Shown: positions 22,818-34,239, counted from the first letter of the stretch. The stretch: 51,778 nt of DNA from Blastochloris sp. (GCA_012031345.1 JAAUTS010000002.1:1-51778); one strand, 5' to 3'. Numbers and translations are program-made. Notes: generated from the letters alone by a model not told the origin.

Positions 22818-23398
22818 ATGATTTTAAATGACAGGCAGATTACGAAACTGGCCAAAGGTGGAATGATCAAGCCCTTTGTGCCGAGTTTGTTGAGGCAGTC
22901 GGAGGGGCGGGCGGTGTTGTCTTATGGATTGAGCAGCTATGGGTATGATCTGCGGCTTTCGGGCAAGGAATTCAAAATATTCCGTCACATTCCCGGCACG
23001 GTGGTGGATCCGAAGGCGTTCAGTCCGAAGAATCTGGAATTGGCGGAACGGCATGAGGATGAGAAGGGGATTTATTTTATTCTGCCCGGACGAAGTTACG
23101 GACTGGGAGTGGCGGTGGAGCAGTTGCATCTGCCGGATAATGTCAGTGCGATTTGTGTGGGAAAAGCACCTATGCGCGATGCGGGATCATCGCCAACGTG
23201 ACGCCGGCAGAGGCGGGCTGGCTGGGGCATCTGACGCTGGAATTTTCCAACAGCAGCGCGGCGGATTGTCGGGTTTATGCGGGCGAGGGTGTGGTGCAGA
23301 TGATTTTCTTCCAAGGTGAAACCTGCGCGACAAGTTATCGCGCCCGGTCCGGGAAATATCAAAAGCAGACGCATCGGATCACGTTGCCCAAGGTATAG
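22818..23398 (+). CDS. dcd: dCTP deaminase, one frameshift near 23165
   Basis: [21 protein letters not shown], then in the next frame [28 protein letters not shown]. Confidence 0.9.
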
Positions 23399-23450
23399 CG
23401 GTGTGGGTGGGGGGATGTTTTAACGCCTAGGGAAGGGAGTGAGGCAGGGT

Positions 23451-23898
23451 TCAGAGGAGGGGGAGGAGTTTCCATTGGGGAGGCTGGGATGCGGACAGGG
23501 TGAGGATGGCGCAGGAGGGTGGGGCGCCTTTGTTGGCTTTGCTGATGCAGCCGGGATTCAGAAAGCGTGTGTTGCGCAGGGTTTCGTCGCGTGGAACATG
23601 GGTGTGGCCGTGGAGGAGGAAGGGAGTGTTAGGCGGGGCTTGACGGGGAGGGATGTGAACGAGGTGGAAGAGATGTCCCGCTCTGCTCAGGCGCAGTTCC
23701 AAAGGCCAGGACTCATCGGAATCACAGTTTCCGCGCACGATGTGGGCGGTTGTCCAAGAAGAGGAGGGAGGTGAGGGTGGACGGGTCACAGACATCGCCC
23801 AAATGCCAGAACTCATCGCAGAAACCTAACTTGGTCAACACCAGATCCGGGAGCCGATCGTGGGTGTCGGAGAGAACCCCGATGCGATGAGGCTGCAT
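23451..23898 (-). CDS. YfcE/MJ0936-type metallophosphoesterase, frameshifted
   Basis: RIGVLSDTHDRLPD and FWHLGDVCD in one frame, VRGNCD and LLHGHTH in another. Confidence 0.65.
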
Positions 23899-23905
23899 AG
23901 GGGAT

Positions 23906-24481
23906 TCAGTTCAAGGCGGTCTTGCTGGGAAAAAGGAAGGAGGCGGACTGGCGACGTGAGGCGGCGAATTCCATGGAGCCGACGAAGATTGCGGTGAAGA
24001 GGAGGTCGCTGAAGAGGGAGTTGCGCAAGAAAACCCAGGTCTGGGGCTGGTGAATGAGGTCGCCCACGGTCAGGGCCTGGAGCCAGCCGCTGAGGTTGGG
24101 GGCGTAGATGGGGTTGAGGACGAAGGCGATGGTGTTGGTGACCAGGTAAAAGAACACGGTGGAGAGCAGGCAGGAGCCGAAGATGGTGATGAGGGATTTT
24201 TGGGAGGAGACCCAGAGACCGAGCAGGCCCACGAGCAGGTAGCAGGAGCTGGTGGCGATGAGGTAGGGTTGGAAGAGGGCAACTCCGTAGTAGGAATTAA
24301 GGAGGAGGTCGGAGAAGATGAGAGCGAGGAGAGGCAGGGAGAAGGCCCAGCGACGTGGCAGATAAATAGCAGCGCAGAGACTGATGGCCATGAGGGGCGC
24401 GAAATTTTCAAGTCCGTCCACTTGAGGGGAGACAAGACGATAAGCCACGGCGATGAGAACCAATGCAATCCAAAGTATCAT
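23906..24481 (-). CDS. Integral membrane protein, DUF6580-like
   Basis: Multiple TM segments with ENFAPLMAISLCAAIYLPRRWAF. Confidence 0.5.
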   Translation of the reverse strand: MILWIALVLIAVAYRLVSPQVDGLENFAPLMAISLCAAIYLPRRWAFSLPLLALIFSDLLLNSYYGVALFQPYLIATSSCYLLVGLLGLWVSSQKSLITIFGSCLLSTVFFYLVTNTIAFVLNPIYAPNLSGWLQALTVGDLIHQPQTWVFLRNSLFSDLLFTAIFVGSMEFAASRRQSASFLFPSKTALN

Positions 24482-24744
24482 GTCTGGAAATTAGAAGGGG
24501 TGGGGGGAAAGGCAATCTTAAAGAAGGTTAAGATGCGGGTAGAAGAATGGGCAGCTTGATGAGGAAAAAAATAATAAAGAAATCCCTTGCATCTTTTGGC
24601 CAAACTCGTAGAACTTTCATTCCCTTTCTCTGAAAAGAGATGCTGAAGTGATTCAGCAATGCAAAGGCGTGTGACGGCCAAAGTCGCGAAAAAGCAGGAA
24701 ACTGCGGATTCCAGACCCTGTTCGTCCTCCATGCGACTGGTGCG

Positions 24745-24768
24745 GGATGCTGTCTTCGGACGGTATCC
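24745..24768 (+). promoter_or_regulatory. Leader stem-loop with UUCG tetraloop upstream of rpsL
   Basis: GGATGCTGTC-TTCG-GACGGTATCC, 10-bp stem with two G-U wobbles. Confidence 0.5.
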
Positions 24769-24770
24769 AC

Positions 24771-24807
24771 AAAAGCACGCATGGCCCTTTCGCCAGGCGT
24801 GCTTTTT
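24771..24807 (+). terminator. Terminator-like hairpin in the rpsL leader (possible attenuator)
   Basis: AAAAGCACGCATGGCCCTTTCGCCAGGCGTGCTTTTT hairpin plus T tract. Confidence 0.55.
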
Positions 24808-24862
24808 GCATTTAGGGGAAATGAACGAACGAAAAATCGAGAATCAACGAAAGTTTTTTAAG

Positions 24863-25282
24863 ATGCCGACGATTAACCAGCTTGTCCGCAAGGGCAGAAC
24901 AGTGATCAAGAACAAGACCAAGGCGCCTGCCTTGGCCGATTGCCCGCAACGTCGTGGGGTGTGTGTTCAGGTCATGACCCGGACGCCGAAAAAGCCGAAC
25001 TCCGCTTTGCGTAAAGTGGCCAAGGTCCGCTTGACCAATGGGCAGGAAGTCATCGCCTATATCATGGGTGAAGGTCACAACCTCCAGGAGCATTCGATTG
25101 TGCTGGTGCGTGGGGGTCGTGTGAAGGATTTGCCTGGGGTGCGTTATCACATTGTGCGCGGAACCCTCGATTCCCTCGGAGCGGTTGGACCGAGCAACAC
25201 CAACAAGCTGAACCGTAATGTTTCCCGTAGTAAATACGGGGTCAAGAAGCCCAAGAAGGGTGACGCTGCGGCCAAGAAATAA
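24863..25282 (+). CDS. rpsL: 30S ribosomal protein S12
   Basis: [12 protein letters not shown]...[40 protein letters not shown]. Confidence 0.97.
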   Translation: MPTINQLVRKGRTVIKNKTKAPALADCPQRRGVCVQVMTRTPKKPNSALRKVAKVRLTNGQEVIAYIMGEGHNLQEHSIVLVRGGRVKDLPGVRYHIVRGTLDSLGAVGPSNTNKLNRNVSRSKYGVKKPKKGDAAAKK

Positions 25283-25334
25283 GCTGATAAGCTGAAAACT
25301 TTAAGAATTTTTTAACCCACAAACACATTTATAT

Positions 25335-25807
25335 ATGGCACGCAGACGTCAAGCAACCAAACGCACGATCCCGAATGATCCGGTCTTCGAAACGCCCATG
25401 GTGACCGCTCTGGTCAACACCGTGATGCGCGATGGCAAAAAGAACACCGCCCGCCGGATTGTTTACTCGGCCATCGACAAGGTGAACGAAGGCAAGAAGG
25501 AGGGGAATCCTCTGGAAATCCTCGAAAAAGCCATGGAAACGTGAAGCCTCGTCTTGAGGTTAAGTCCCGCCGGGTCGGCGGTGCCACTTATCAGGTTCCG
25601 ATGGAAGTGACTCCTGAGCGTCAATTGGCTCTGGCCGTCCGTTGGTTGGTGGGTTATGCCTCCGGTCGCAAAGGCACACCAATGCCCAAGGCGCTGGCCT
25701 TTGAAATCAAAGAAGCGGCGGCGGGGCAGGGTAATGCCATCAAGAAGCGCGACGACGTGCATCGTATGGCCCAAGCCAACAAGGCCTTTGCTCATTTGCG
25801 CTGGTAA
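25335..25807 (+). CDS. rpsG: 30S ribosomal protein S7 (1-nt deletion near 25542)
   Basis: [10 protein letters not shown]...[28 protein letters not shown] across two frames. Confidence 0.95.
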
Positions 25808-25845
25808 GACATTTTCAAAATTTAAACATTTACTGACTCATTATT

Positions 25846-27981
25846 ATGGCTTCACCCACACGAGCGTATTCCCTGGAAAGAACCCGAAACATCGGTATCT
25901 GCGCGCACATTGATGCGGGTAAGACGACCCTGACCGAGCGTATTTTGTTCTACACCGGAATGATCCATAAGATCGGCGAAGTGCATGAAGGCACAACCGT
26001 GACCGACTGGATGGAGCAGGAGCGTGAGCGCGGCATCACCATCACCTCGGCGGCGACCACCTGTTTCTGGCCGGTCAAAGTGGAGCCGGGTTTGGTCAAG
26101 ACCTTTGAAGGCACCAAAAATCGCGTCAACATCATTGACACTCCCGGCCACGTGGATTTCACGGCGGAAGTGGAGCGTTCTTTGCGTGTGTTGGATGGTG
26201 CGGTGGCGGTGTTTTGTGGTGTGGCCGGGGTTCAGCCCCAGTCGGAAACGGTCTGGCGTCAGGCCACCAAGTATAATGTTCCCCGTATTGCCTTCGTCAA
26301 CAAGATGGACCGCGTCGGCGCGGATTTCAACAAGGCGGTGGGCGAGATGCGCGAAAAGCTCAAGGCCAATGCCTGGCCTGTGTTGATCCCCTTGGGCAAG
26401 GAAGACACCTTGAAGGGTCAGATCGACATCGTGAACCAGAAGGTCATTGTTTATAAAGATGACGCCGCTTTTGGATCCTCTTATTCCGTCGAGGAAATTC
26501 CGGCGGAACTGAAGGACATGGCGGAGACGGCTCTGGAAGAATTGATCGGAGCGGTGGCGGATAAGGACGATGAAGTGGCCACGCTTTTCCTAGAAGAGAA
26601 AAAGCCCAGCACCTTGGAGCTCAAGCAAGCCATTCGCCGTTTGGTGATTTCCAATCAAATTGTGCCAGTAGTGGGAGGCTCCGCCTTCAAGAACAAGGGC
26701 GTTCAGGGATTGATCGATGCGGTCATTGATTATCTGCCCAGCCCGATCGACATTCCTCCGGCCCAAGGCCAGGACCCTGATTCTCCCGAAGTGAAAGTGG
26801 AAGCTCCTTCCAACGACGACCACAAGTTCTGCGGTCTGGCCTTCAAGCTCTGGTCGGATCCCTTTGTCGGTAAGTTGATTTTCTTCCGGGTCTATTCCGG
26901 CAAGCTCAGCAAGGGCGACACCATTTACAATCCCCGCACCAACAAGCGTGAGCGCGTCAGCCGCATCATCCAGATTCAGGCGGATAAGCGTGAAGAAGTG
27001 GAAACCGTGTTCGCGGGAGACATCGCCGCTACAGTGGGAATGAAAGACATCCGCACCGGGGACACCTTGGTGGACGAAAGCTTCTCCATTGTTTTGGAAC
27101 CGCCTTCCTTCCCCGAGCCTGTCATCAGCATGGCGATTGAACCGAAAACCAAGGGTGACCGTGAGAAACTCAGCGGTGGACTGGGTCGTTTGGCGGAAGA
27201 AGATCCCACCTTCATGGTTCAGACCAACGAAGAAACGGGGCAGACCATCATCAAGGGGATGGGAGAATTGCACTTGGAAATCATCTGCGACCGTCTCCGC
27301 CGCGAGTTCAACGTGGAAACCAACGCTGGTGCGCCTCAGATTGCGTATCGCGAAACCATTCTCAAGCAGGCGCAGGGAGAAGGTAAATTGATCAAGCAGT
27401 CCGGTGGACGTGGTCAATACGGTCACGTGATCCTGGAAGTCATCCCGCTGGAACGGGGCAAGGGCCGCGTGATTGAAAGCAAGGTTGTCGGCGGTAACAT
27501 TCCCAAGGAATACATTGGCCCCTCCAAGAAGGGTGTCGAAGAACAGCTCGGCAACGGGATCATCAACGGCAGTCAGGTCATCGACATTGAGGTCAACATT
27601 CTGGACGGTTCCTATCACGACGTTGACTCCAACGAACTCGCGTTCAAGTTGGCGGCTTCCTTTGCGTTGAAGGATGCACTGGCCAAAGCCCAATCCATTT
27701 TGCTCGAACCCATCATGAAGGTGGAAGTGATCACCCCCGAAGAATATCAAGGTGATATCCTTGGTGACGTGAACCGTCGCCGCGGCAAAATCAACAGCAT
27801 GGAAACCAAGAACGGCGGCTGCGTGTTGCAGGCGGACGTGCCCTTGGCGGAAATGTTCGGTTACGTCAATACCCTGCGTTCGCTTTCCCGCGGACGTGCG
27901 GCTTACTCGATGGAGCCCTCGCACTTTGAGCAGGTGCCCGCGCAAATCCTGGCTCAGATTTTGGAACAGAAGAAAGGTTAA
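25846..27981 (+). CDS. fusA: Elongation factor G
   Basis: [39 protein letters not shown]. Confidence 0.98.
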   Translation: MASPTRAYSLERTRNIGICAHIDAGKTTLTERILFYTGMIHKIGEVHEGTTVTDWMEQERERGITITSAATTCFWPVKVEPGLVKTFEGTKNRVNIIDTPGHVDFTAEVERSLRVLDGAVAVFCGVAGVQPQSETVWRQATKYNVPRIAFVNKMDRVGADFNKAVGEMREKLKANAWPVLIPLGKEDTLKGQIDIVNQKVIVYKDDAAFGSSYSVEEIPAELKDMAETALEELIGAVADKDDEVATLFLEEKKPSTLELKQAIRRLVISNQIVPVVGGSAFKNKGVQGLIDAVIDYLPSPIDIPPAQGQDPDSPEVKVEAPSNDDHKFCGLAFKLWSDPFVGKLIFFRVYSGKLSKGDTIYNPRTNKRERVSRIIQIQADKREEVETVFAGDIAATVGMKDIRTGDTLVDESFSIVLEPPSFPEPVISMAIEPKTKGDREKLSGGLGRLAEEDPTFMVQTNEETGQTIIKGMGELHLEIICDRLRREFNVETNAGAPQIAYRETILKQAQGEGKLIKQSGGRGQYGHVILEVIPLERGKGRVIESKVVGGNIPKEYIGPSKKGVEEQLGNGIINGSQVIDIEVNILDGSYHDVDSNELAFKLAASFALKDALAKAQSILLEPIMKVEVITPEEYQGDILGDVNRRRGKINSMETKNGGCVLQADVPLAEMFGYVNTLRSLSRGRAAYSMEPSHFEQVPAQILAQILEQKKG

Positions 27982-27985
27982 TCCT

Positions 27986-28293
27986 ATGGCTGGAACACGC
28001 ATACGTATCCGTTTGAAAGGTTTTGATTACCGCCTGATCGACAAGGCGGCGCACGAGATTGCCGAGACCGCAGTCCGCACCGGCTCCCGCGTCAGCGGCC
28101 CCGTGCCCCTGCCCAGCAAGATCGAGCGCTACACCGTGAACCGCTCGCCTCACGTGGACAAGAAGAGCATGGAACAGTTTGAAATCCGCACCCACAAGCG
28201 TCTTCTGGACATTGTGGAGCCTTCGGCCAAGACCGTGGACGAACTGAAAAAACTCAACCTCCCGGCCGGGTGGACATCACCATCAAGATTTGA
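27986..28293 (+). CDS. rpsJ: 30S ribosomal protein S10 (1-nt deletion near 28269)
   Basis: [21 protein letters not shown]...[36 protein letters not shown]. Confidence 0.95.
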
Positions 28294-28352
28294 GGAAAAA
28301 TTTCCCATTCCTGTTCTGAAAAGATCGGAAACAAGACAATACGGAGTTTGCT

Positions 28353-29000
28353 ATGAGCATTGGAATTTTAGGCAAGAAAGTCGGGATGACCCGGGTGTAT
28401 GACGACAAGGGCGCGGCCACAGCTGTGACCGTGATCGAAGCCAGCCCCAACATCGTGACCCAGATCAAAAAGGCGGCGGAGAAGGACGGCTACAACGCGG
28501 TGCAAATCGCGTTTGATGAGCAGCCTGAGCGCACGGTGAGCAAGCCTTTGGCGGGCCACTTTAAAAAGGCGGGCACCTCCCCCAAGCGGTTCCTGAAGGA
28601 ATTTGAATTTGCGGGTGAAGAACTCAACCTGGGTGATGCCGTCACCGTGACCCGCTTCGCCGTGGGTCAGATGGTGGATGTGATCGGCCTGTCCAAGGGC
28701 CGCGGCTTCCAAGGTGTGGTCAAGCGCCACAACTTCGGTGGTCAGCCGGAAACCCACGGTTCCATGATGCACCGCCGGGCGGGTGCCATCGGTTGCCGTA
28801 ACAAGCCCGGTCGTATTTTCAAGAACAAGCGTATGCCCGGTCACATGGGTCAGACCAAGGCCACCGTGCAGAATCTGCGCGTGGTGCAAGTGCGTGAGAG
28901 TGACAACCTGCTGGTCATCAAGGGAGCGATCCCCGGTGCCAACGGCAGCTATGTCATCGTTCGTCAGGCCGTCAAAGCCAAGAAGGAAGCTGCCAAATGA
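28353..29000 (+). CDS. rplC: 50S ribosomal protein L3
   Basis: [30 protein letters not shown]. Confidence 0.97.
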   Translation: MSIGILGKKVGMTRVYDDKGAATAVTVIEASPNIVTQIKKAAEKDGYNAVQIAFDEQPERTVSKPLAGHFKKAGTSPKRFLKEFEFAGEELNLGDAVTVTRFAVGQMVDVIGLSKGRGFQGVVKRHNFGGQPETHGSMMHRRAGAIGCRNKPGRIFKNKRMPGHMGQTKATVQNLRVVQVRESDNLLVIKGAIPGANGSYVIVRQAVKAKKEAAK

Positions 29001-29609
29001 AACTCAAACCCCTCGATTTTAAAAGCGGCCGAACAGGCCTTGGACGTCAAGTTGATCGAAAACGGCAAGTCCACCCAGACGCTGCACGACGCTGTGGTCG
29101 GTTATCAGGCCAACCGTCGTGCCGGAACGCACCAGGTCAAAACCAAGGCCACCGTCGCGGCCTCCGGTAAAAAGCCCTGGCGCCAAAAAGGAACGGGTAA
29201 TGCCCGTGCCGGTTACGCTTCCTCGCCTGTCTGGACCGGGGGTGGTGTGGTCTTCGGGCCGCATCCCAGGGATTATTCTCATCGCCTTTCCAAAGGGGTC
29301 AAGCGTCGTGCTCTGACCAAGGCTCTGAGCGAAGCCGCCAAATCCGGACGTTTGCAATCCATTCCCGCGCTGGAGTTGAAGGATCACAAAAGCAAGCAGT
29401 TGTCCGAACTGATCAAGGCGAACAAGCTGGAAGGCAGCATCCTTTTCATCACCAAAGCGGTGGATAAGAATGCCCTGTTGGCCTCTCGCAACATGCCCAA
29501 GGTGGAAGTCATTGAAGCCGCCCTGGTCAATGCGGAACACATTTTAACCTATCGCCAAGTGATTTGGTCGGAAGATGCCTGTGAGGTTCTTTCCTCCCGT
29601 TTGAAATAA
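28997..29609 (+). CDS. rplD: 50S ribosomal protein L4 (frameshift near 29030)
   Basis: GTHQVKTKATVAASGKKPWRQKGTGNARAG. Confidence 0.94.
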
Positions 29610-29628
29610 GTCTGAACCGATACGAGCC

Positions 29629-29913
29629 ATGAAAAATCCTTACGACATCGTTAGAAAAGCCCGCGTGACGGAAAAGTCCGGCGCCCTCAAAGAGAAGCAT
29701 AACCAGTATGTCTTCGAAGTGGACACCAAGGCCACCAAGCAGGACATCCGTTTTGCTGTGGAAAAAATCTTCAATAAAAAAGTCGCCTCGGTCAACACCC
29801 TGCGGGTGACGGGTAAGAAGAAGCGCGAACGCACGGTCAATTTCGGACGCAAACCGAACTGGAAAAAAGCCATCGTCACCCTGCGTGAAGGCGAAACCCT
29901 GGAGCTTATCTAA
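29629..29913 (+). CDS. rplW: 50S ribosomal protein L23
   Basis: ARVTEKSGALKEKHNQYVFEVDTKATKQDIRFAVEKIF. Confidence 0.95.
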   Translation: MKNPYDIVRKARVTEKSGALKEKHNQYVFEVDTKATKQDIRFAVEKIFNKKVASVNTLRVTGKKKRERTVNFGRKPNWKKAIVTLREGETLELI

Positions 29914-29937
29914 TCCTCATTTAACTGGAACAGCACT

Positions 29938-30777
29938 ATGGCCATCAAAACCTTTAGACCTCTGACGCCGACCCTGCGCTTTACCGCAGGCCAAGATTTC
30001 TCGACCATCACGAAAAAGACGCCGGAGAAATCCCTGCTGCACCCCTTGAAGAAGAGTGGCGGACGTAACAACAACGGACGCCTGACCTCGCGTCGTCGTG
30101 GTGGTGGACACAAGAAGCATTATCGCGTGATCGATTGGAAGCGTTCCCGTCATGGGGAGGCTGCGGAAGTGATGGGCATCGAATATGATCCCAACCGCAA
30201 CGCACGCATTGCCCTGATCCAGTATGCGGACGGCACCAAGTCCTACATCGTTGCCGCCCATGGGTTGGCCGTGGGCAGCAAGGTCGTCTCCGGGGCGGGC
30301 TCCGCTCCTGAGTTGGGCAATGCTCTTCCCTTGAAAAATATCCCGCTGGGCATGGCGGTTCACAACATTGAACTCATCCCCGGACGCGGAGCGCAGATGG
30401 TTCGTTCGGCGGGTTCTTCCGCCACGTTGATGGGTGTGACGGGCGAATATGCCCAGTTGAAAATGGCTTCCGGCGAAATCCGCCAGGTGCATGGAACCTG
30501 CTACGCCACGATCGGGCAAGTCAGCAATCCCCAGCATGAAAACGTTATCCTGGGTAAGGCCGGGCGTAATCGCTGGCTGGGTCGTCGTCCCCGTGTGCGC
30601 GGTATGGTGATGAACCCGGTGGATCACCCGAACGGTGGGGGTGAAGCCAAGAGCAAGGGTGGTGGCGGACGCCAGCATCTCGTTTCGCCCTGGGGCCAGG
30701 TGGCCAAGGGACTCAAGACCCGCCGCAAACACAAGCCCACGGACCGCTTTATTTTGACCCGCCGTCCCAAGAAATAA
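29938..30777 (+). CDS. rplB: 50S ribosomal protein L2
   Basis: GRNNNGRLTSRRRGGGHKKHYRVIDW, VRGMVMNPVDHPNGGGEAKSKGG. Confidence 0.98.
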   Translation: MAIKTFRPLTPTLRFTAGQDFSTITKKTPEKSLLHPLKKSGGRNNNGRLTSRRRGGGHKKHYRVIDWKRSRHGEAAEVMGIEYDPNRNARIALIQYADGTKSYIVAAHGLAVGSKVVSGAGSAPELGNALPLKNIPLGMAVHNIELIPGRGAQMVRSAGSSATLMGVTGEYAQLKMASGEIRQVHGTCYATIGQVSNPQHENVILGKAGRNRWLGRRPRVRGMVMNPVDHPNGGGEAKSKGGGGRQHLVSPWGQVAKGLKTRRKHKPTDRFILTRRPKK

Positions 30778-30801
30778 TCAATTAAAACCGGAAATTATCT
30801 T

Positions 30802-31080
30802 ATGCCACGCAGTTTGAAAAAAGGACCTTTCGTTGACGAGCATTTGGCCGTCAAGGTCGAGAAACAGATCAAAACGGACAACAAGAAGCCGATCAAGACA
30901 TGGTCGCGCCGTTCGATGATCACCCCGGATTTTGTGGGTCAGACCTTTTTGGTTCACAATGGCAAGGTGTTCAACTCCGTCTTCGTGACGGAAAACATGG
31001 TGGGACACAAGCTGGGTGAGTTTTCCCTGACCCGTATTTTCAAACGGCACGGGGGACATACCGAGAAGGTGACCAAGTAG
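30802..31080 (+). CDS. rpsS: 30S ribosomal protein S19
   Basis: [29 protein letters not shown]. Confidence 0.97.
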   Translation: MPRSLKKGPFVDEHLAVKVEKQIKTDNKKPIKTWSRRSMITPDFVGQTFLVHNGKVFNSVFVTENMVGHKLGEFSLTRIFKRHGGHTEKVTK

Positions 31081-31083
31081 TTT

Positions 31084-31833
31084 ATGGCCCGGCCTGCCAA
31101 AATTGCGGGCTTGGTGAGTATTTTCGGCTTCAGCCTGGTGCTGAGCCTAGGGGGGCAAGACTCCCCGAAACGTTCTTTACAAGTTGGACAGAAAGAAAGC
31201 AATCGGGAGCAGCCGGGCAGTCAGGAGAGCCGGAGCAACGAGGAGCGTCTGCAGGAGCTGGAAGAAAGTCTGGCTCTGGCGCGGACGGAGTCGGAATACT
31301 TCCATGAGAAGTGGGTCGCGCTCAAACTCGAACACGAAGCGCTGGGTCTGGAAGCCTTGACCGCCAATGAACGGGCCATGCAGGAAAAGCTGGTGCGTTT
31401 GGTGGGAGAGGTTTACCGGAGCGAGAAAAGCAGGCTCAAGCTGCAGGCGGCGACAGAAAAACTGATCGAGGCCGGGCAGAGTCTGCAACAGGCGGGTCCC
31501 TTGGACCGCGCTCAGCGTCGGGCGGAATACGAAGTCGCTCTGCGTGATGTCAGGCAAGCCATGAGGGGTGAAACCAAAGTGGCCATCGCGAACGATTTGC
31601 AGTCCGGGATCATCCGCAGTGTGGATGAGTCCGGTCTGGCCATTGTGAATTTTGGACGGGCCCAGAAGGCCCGGATCGGAATGCCCTTCCGCATCTTGCG
31701 AGACAGCAAGGTGGTGGGTCGGGGCAAACTGGTTGAAATCAGGGAGTATGCAAGTGCTCTGCTGATTGAAGATGTGATTGAAAAAGAACAGGTGAAGGTG
31801 GGTGACCGCCTTCTCCTGGAAACAGTGAAGTAA
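31084..31833 (+). CDS. Secreted/periplasmic coiled-coil protein of unknown function inserted between rpsS and rplV
   Basis: Signal-like N-terminus, heptad-rich centre, small beta-rich C-terminal domain (LAIVNFGRAQKARIGMPFRILRDSKVVGRGKLVEI); 3-4 nt spacing to ribosomal neighbours. Confidence 0.75.
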   Translation: MARPAKIAGLVSIFGFSLVLSLGGQDSPKRSLQVGQKESNREQPGSQESRSNEERLQELEESLALARTESEYFHEKWVALKLEHEALGLEALTANERAMQEKLVRLVGEVYRSEKSRLKLQAATEKLIEAGQSLQQAGPLDRAQRRAEYEVALRDVRQAMRGETKVAIANDLQSGIIRSVDESGLAIVNFGRAQKARIGMPFRILRDSKVVGRGKLVEIREYASALLIEDVIEKEQVKVGDRLLLETVK

Positions 31834-31837
31834 CATT

Positions 31838-32263
31838 ATGGAAGTTAAGGCAGTAACAAAGTATACGCGCATTTCCGCCTTCAAGGCGAGGAACGTGACA
31901 CGCCATATCCAGGGGATGCCCGCATTGGGTGCCCTGGAGATGCTGGAGTTCTATCCCCAAAAGGCAGCCCGTCTGATCTACAAGACGCTCAAGTCGGCCC
32001 TGGCCAACGCGGAGAACAACAATGCGCTCAATCCGGCCAACATGATCGTGAAAGAAGCGGTCGTGGGAGAAGGCAGGACGATCAAACGTTTCATGCCCCG
32101 CGCCCGTGGATCGGCTTCCCCGATCATGAAGCGCACCAGCCACATCCGCATCATTTTAACCGAACGGACCGAAGAGGTGGAGGAGACTCCCAAGCAGAAG
32201 TCCAAAAAAGAGGCGATTGCCCGGGGTAAAGCCCGCCGCCAGCAGAAGAAAGCACAGGAATAA
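31838..32263 (+). CDS. rplV: 50S ribosomal protein L22 with basic C-terminal tail
   Basis: TRISAFKARNVTRHIQGMP, LKSALANAENN, RFMPRARGSASPIMKRTSHIRIIL. Confidence 0.95.
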   Translation: MEVKAVTKYTRISAFKARNVTRHIQGMPALGALEMLEFYPQKAARLIYKTLKSALANAENNNALNPANMIVKEAVVGEGRTIKRFMPRARGSASPIMKRTSHIRIILTERTEEVEETPKQKSKKEAIARGKARRQQKKAQE

Positions 32264-32269
32264 CATCGT

Positions 32270-32910
32270 ATGGGTCAGAAAGTTCATCCCTTTGGGTTTC
32301 GTATCGCCGTCAAACGCAATTGGCGTTCGATGTGGTATGCCAACAAAAAAGATTTCCCGGTCTATCTGCATGAGGACTACGAGATCCGTCAGTTCTGCAG
32401 AAGCGTTTGAATGGTGCGGCCATTTCCAAGATCACCATCGAACGTGCCGCCAACCGTGTGCGTGTGAACATCTTCACCGCCCGTCCCGGTCTGGTCATCG
32501 GACGTAAAGCCTCCGAGCTGGACAAGTTGAAGGGGGAAATCAACGACCTGTTGCCGGGCCGTGATGTCCTGGTGGACGTGAAAGAAGTCAAAAACCCTGA
32601 AATCGACGCGCAGCTCGTGGCGGAAAACATCGCCGTGCAGTTGGAGCGCCGTATTTCCTTCCGTCGCGCCATGAAGAAAGCGGTGCAGACCGCCATGGAC
32701 TTCGGTGCCTTAGGGATCAAGGTGCGTTGCTCCGGTCGTTTGCAGAACGCGGAAATCGCCCGTTCCGAGCCTTATCGTGAGGGGAAAGTGCCGCTGCACA
32801 CCCTGCGCGCCAACATTGAATACGGATTTACTGAAGCCAACACCATCGCCGGAAAAATCGGGGTGAAAGTGTGGGTTTGTTTGAAGGAGGACGCGGCTCA
32901 GGCTGCGTAA
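32270..32910 (+). CDS. rpsC: 30S ribosomal protein S3 (frameshift near 32395)
   Basis: [51 protein letters not shown]. Confidence 0.95.
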
Positions 32911-32918
32911 GTTGAACT

Positions 32919-33343
32919 ATGCCATTACTTCCAAAACGCGTTAAATATCGCAAAACACAGCGTCGCAGCCGCGCGCACGACGCCACACGGGGAACGACGT
33001 TGGCCTTCGGTTCCTTTGGTCTGCAGACTCTGGAGCGTCACTGGTTGACGAACATCCAGATTGAAGCGGCCCGTGTCGCCCTGACCCGCAACATGAAGCG
33101 CAAAGGGAAACTCTGGATCCGTGTGTTCCCTGACAAATCGGTCACGGCCCGTCCCCCGGAAACCCGAATGGGTAAAGGAAAAGGCGCGCCGGACAAGTGG
33201 GTTGCGGTCATTCGCCCCGGTAACATTTTATTGAATTGGACGGTCTGCCCGAATCGACCGCCCGTGAATCCCTGCGCCTGGCGGCTTCCAAACTGCCCAT
33301 GGGCACCCGGTTCATCAGTCGTGACAGGAAATTGAGCGTATGA
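32919..33343 (+). CDS. rplP: 50S ribosomal protein L16 (frameshift near 33229)
   Basis: [41 protein letters not shown]; true C-terminus [24 protein letters not shown] in another frame. Confidence 0.95.
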
Positions 33344-33549
33344 AGATTGCCGAAGTTAACCATTTGAGTGACCAGGAGCTGGTGAACAAGACCCAGGACC
33401 TGAAACAGGAACGTCTGAACCTCCGCATCCAGCAACAGAGCGGCCAGTTGGAACGTCCCAGCCGCTTGAAAGAAATCCGTAAAACCATCGCCCGCATTGA
33501 GACGGTGGCCAGCCAACGCCGCATCAAGGGATCGGCCAAGGCTTCCTGA
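33340..33549 (+). CDS. rpmC: 50S ribosomal protein L29
   Basis: Position between L16 and S17; [45 protein letters not shown]. Confidence 0.93.
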   Translation: MKIAEVNHLSDQELVNKTQDLKQERLNLRIQQQSGQLERPSRLKEIRKTIARIETVASQRRIKGSAKAS

Positions 33550-33583
33550 TCCGGCACAACCAGTGATCCAAAGGTAAAGAGAT

Positions 33584-33859
33584 ATGACAACCGCAGTAGA
33601 AAAAGCAGAGAAGCCCTCCCGCAAGGAAAAGACCGGCGAGGTCGTTTCCGACAAGATGCAAAAGACCATCGTGGTCAAGGTCGTGCGCCGTGTGCCTCAC
33701 CCCAAGTTCAAGAAGATCGTGAAGGTCTCCAACAAATTTTACGCCCATGATGAAGACGGCAAGGCCAAGGTTGGCGATACCGTCCGCATTGCCGAAACCC
33801 GCCCCTTGAGCAAACTCAAGCGTTGGGAGTTGGTGGAAGTCGTGGGTCAGAACCATTGA
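33584..33859 (+). CDS. rpsQ: 30S ribosomal protein S17
   Basis: [53 protein letters not shown]. Confidence 0.95.
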   Translation: MTTAVEKAEKPSRKEKTGEVVSDKMQKTIVVKVVRRVPHPKFKKIVKVSNKFYAHDEDGKAKVGDTVRIAETRPLSKLKRWELVEVVGQNH

Positions 33860-33870
33860 GATAAACGTAT

Positions 33871-34239
33871 ATGATTCAAATTCGTTCCTGGTTGGATGTT
33901 GCTGACAACACCGGGGCCCGCAAGGCCACGATGATCGGTGTGATCGGCAAGAAAAACACGCAGACGGCCCGCATTGGTGACATCATCACCTGCAACGTTA
34001 AGGAAGCTGCCCCCACGGGAGCGGTGAAAAAGAGTGACGTGGTCCGTGCGGTCATCGTGCGCACCAAGCAGGCGATCAAGCGCAAGGACGGCTCGACGCT
34101 GCGCTTCGACAACAACGCCATTGTCATCATCGACAAAGATCAGAACCCGCGTGGCACCCGTATCTTCGGACCGGTGGCCCGTGAGTTACGCGAGAAAAAT
34201 TTCATGAAGATCATTTCCCTGGCCCCGGAGGTCATATGA
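33871..34239 (+). CDS. rplN: 50S ribosomal protein L14
   Basis: [53 protein letters not shown]. Confidence 0.97.
   Translation: MIQIRSWLDVADNTGARKATMIGVIGKKNTQTARIGDIITCNVKEAAPTGAVKKSDVVRAVIVRTKQAIKRKDGSTLRFDNNAIVIIDKDQNPRGTRIFGPVARELREKNFMKIISLAPEVI

Noticed and set aside
24659-24862. Extended N-terminus of the rpsL ORF
   Set aside because: S12 starts canonically at [11 protein letters not shown] (24863); the upstream part covers leader hairpins
26590-28002. 470-aa ORF antisense to fusA
   Set aside because: Mirror of EF-G codon usage; low-complexity, no domain motif
29000-29040. Programmed ribosomal frameshifting in r-protein genes
   Set aside because: Shifts occur at different sites in many unrelated genes without slippery-site/stimulator architecture
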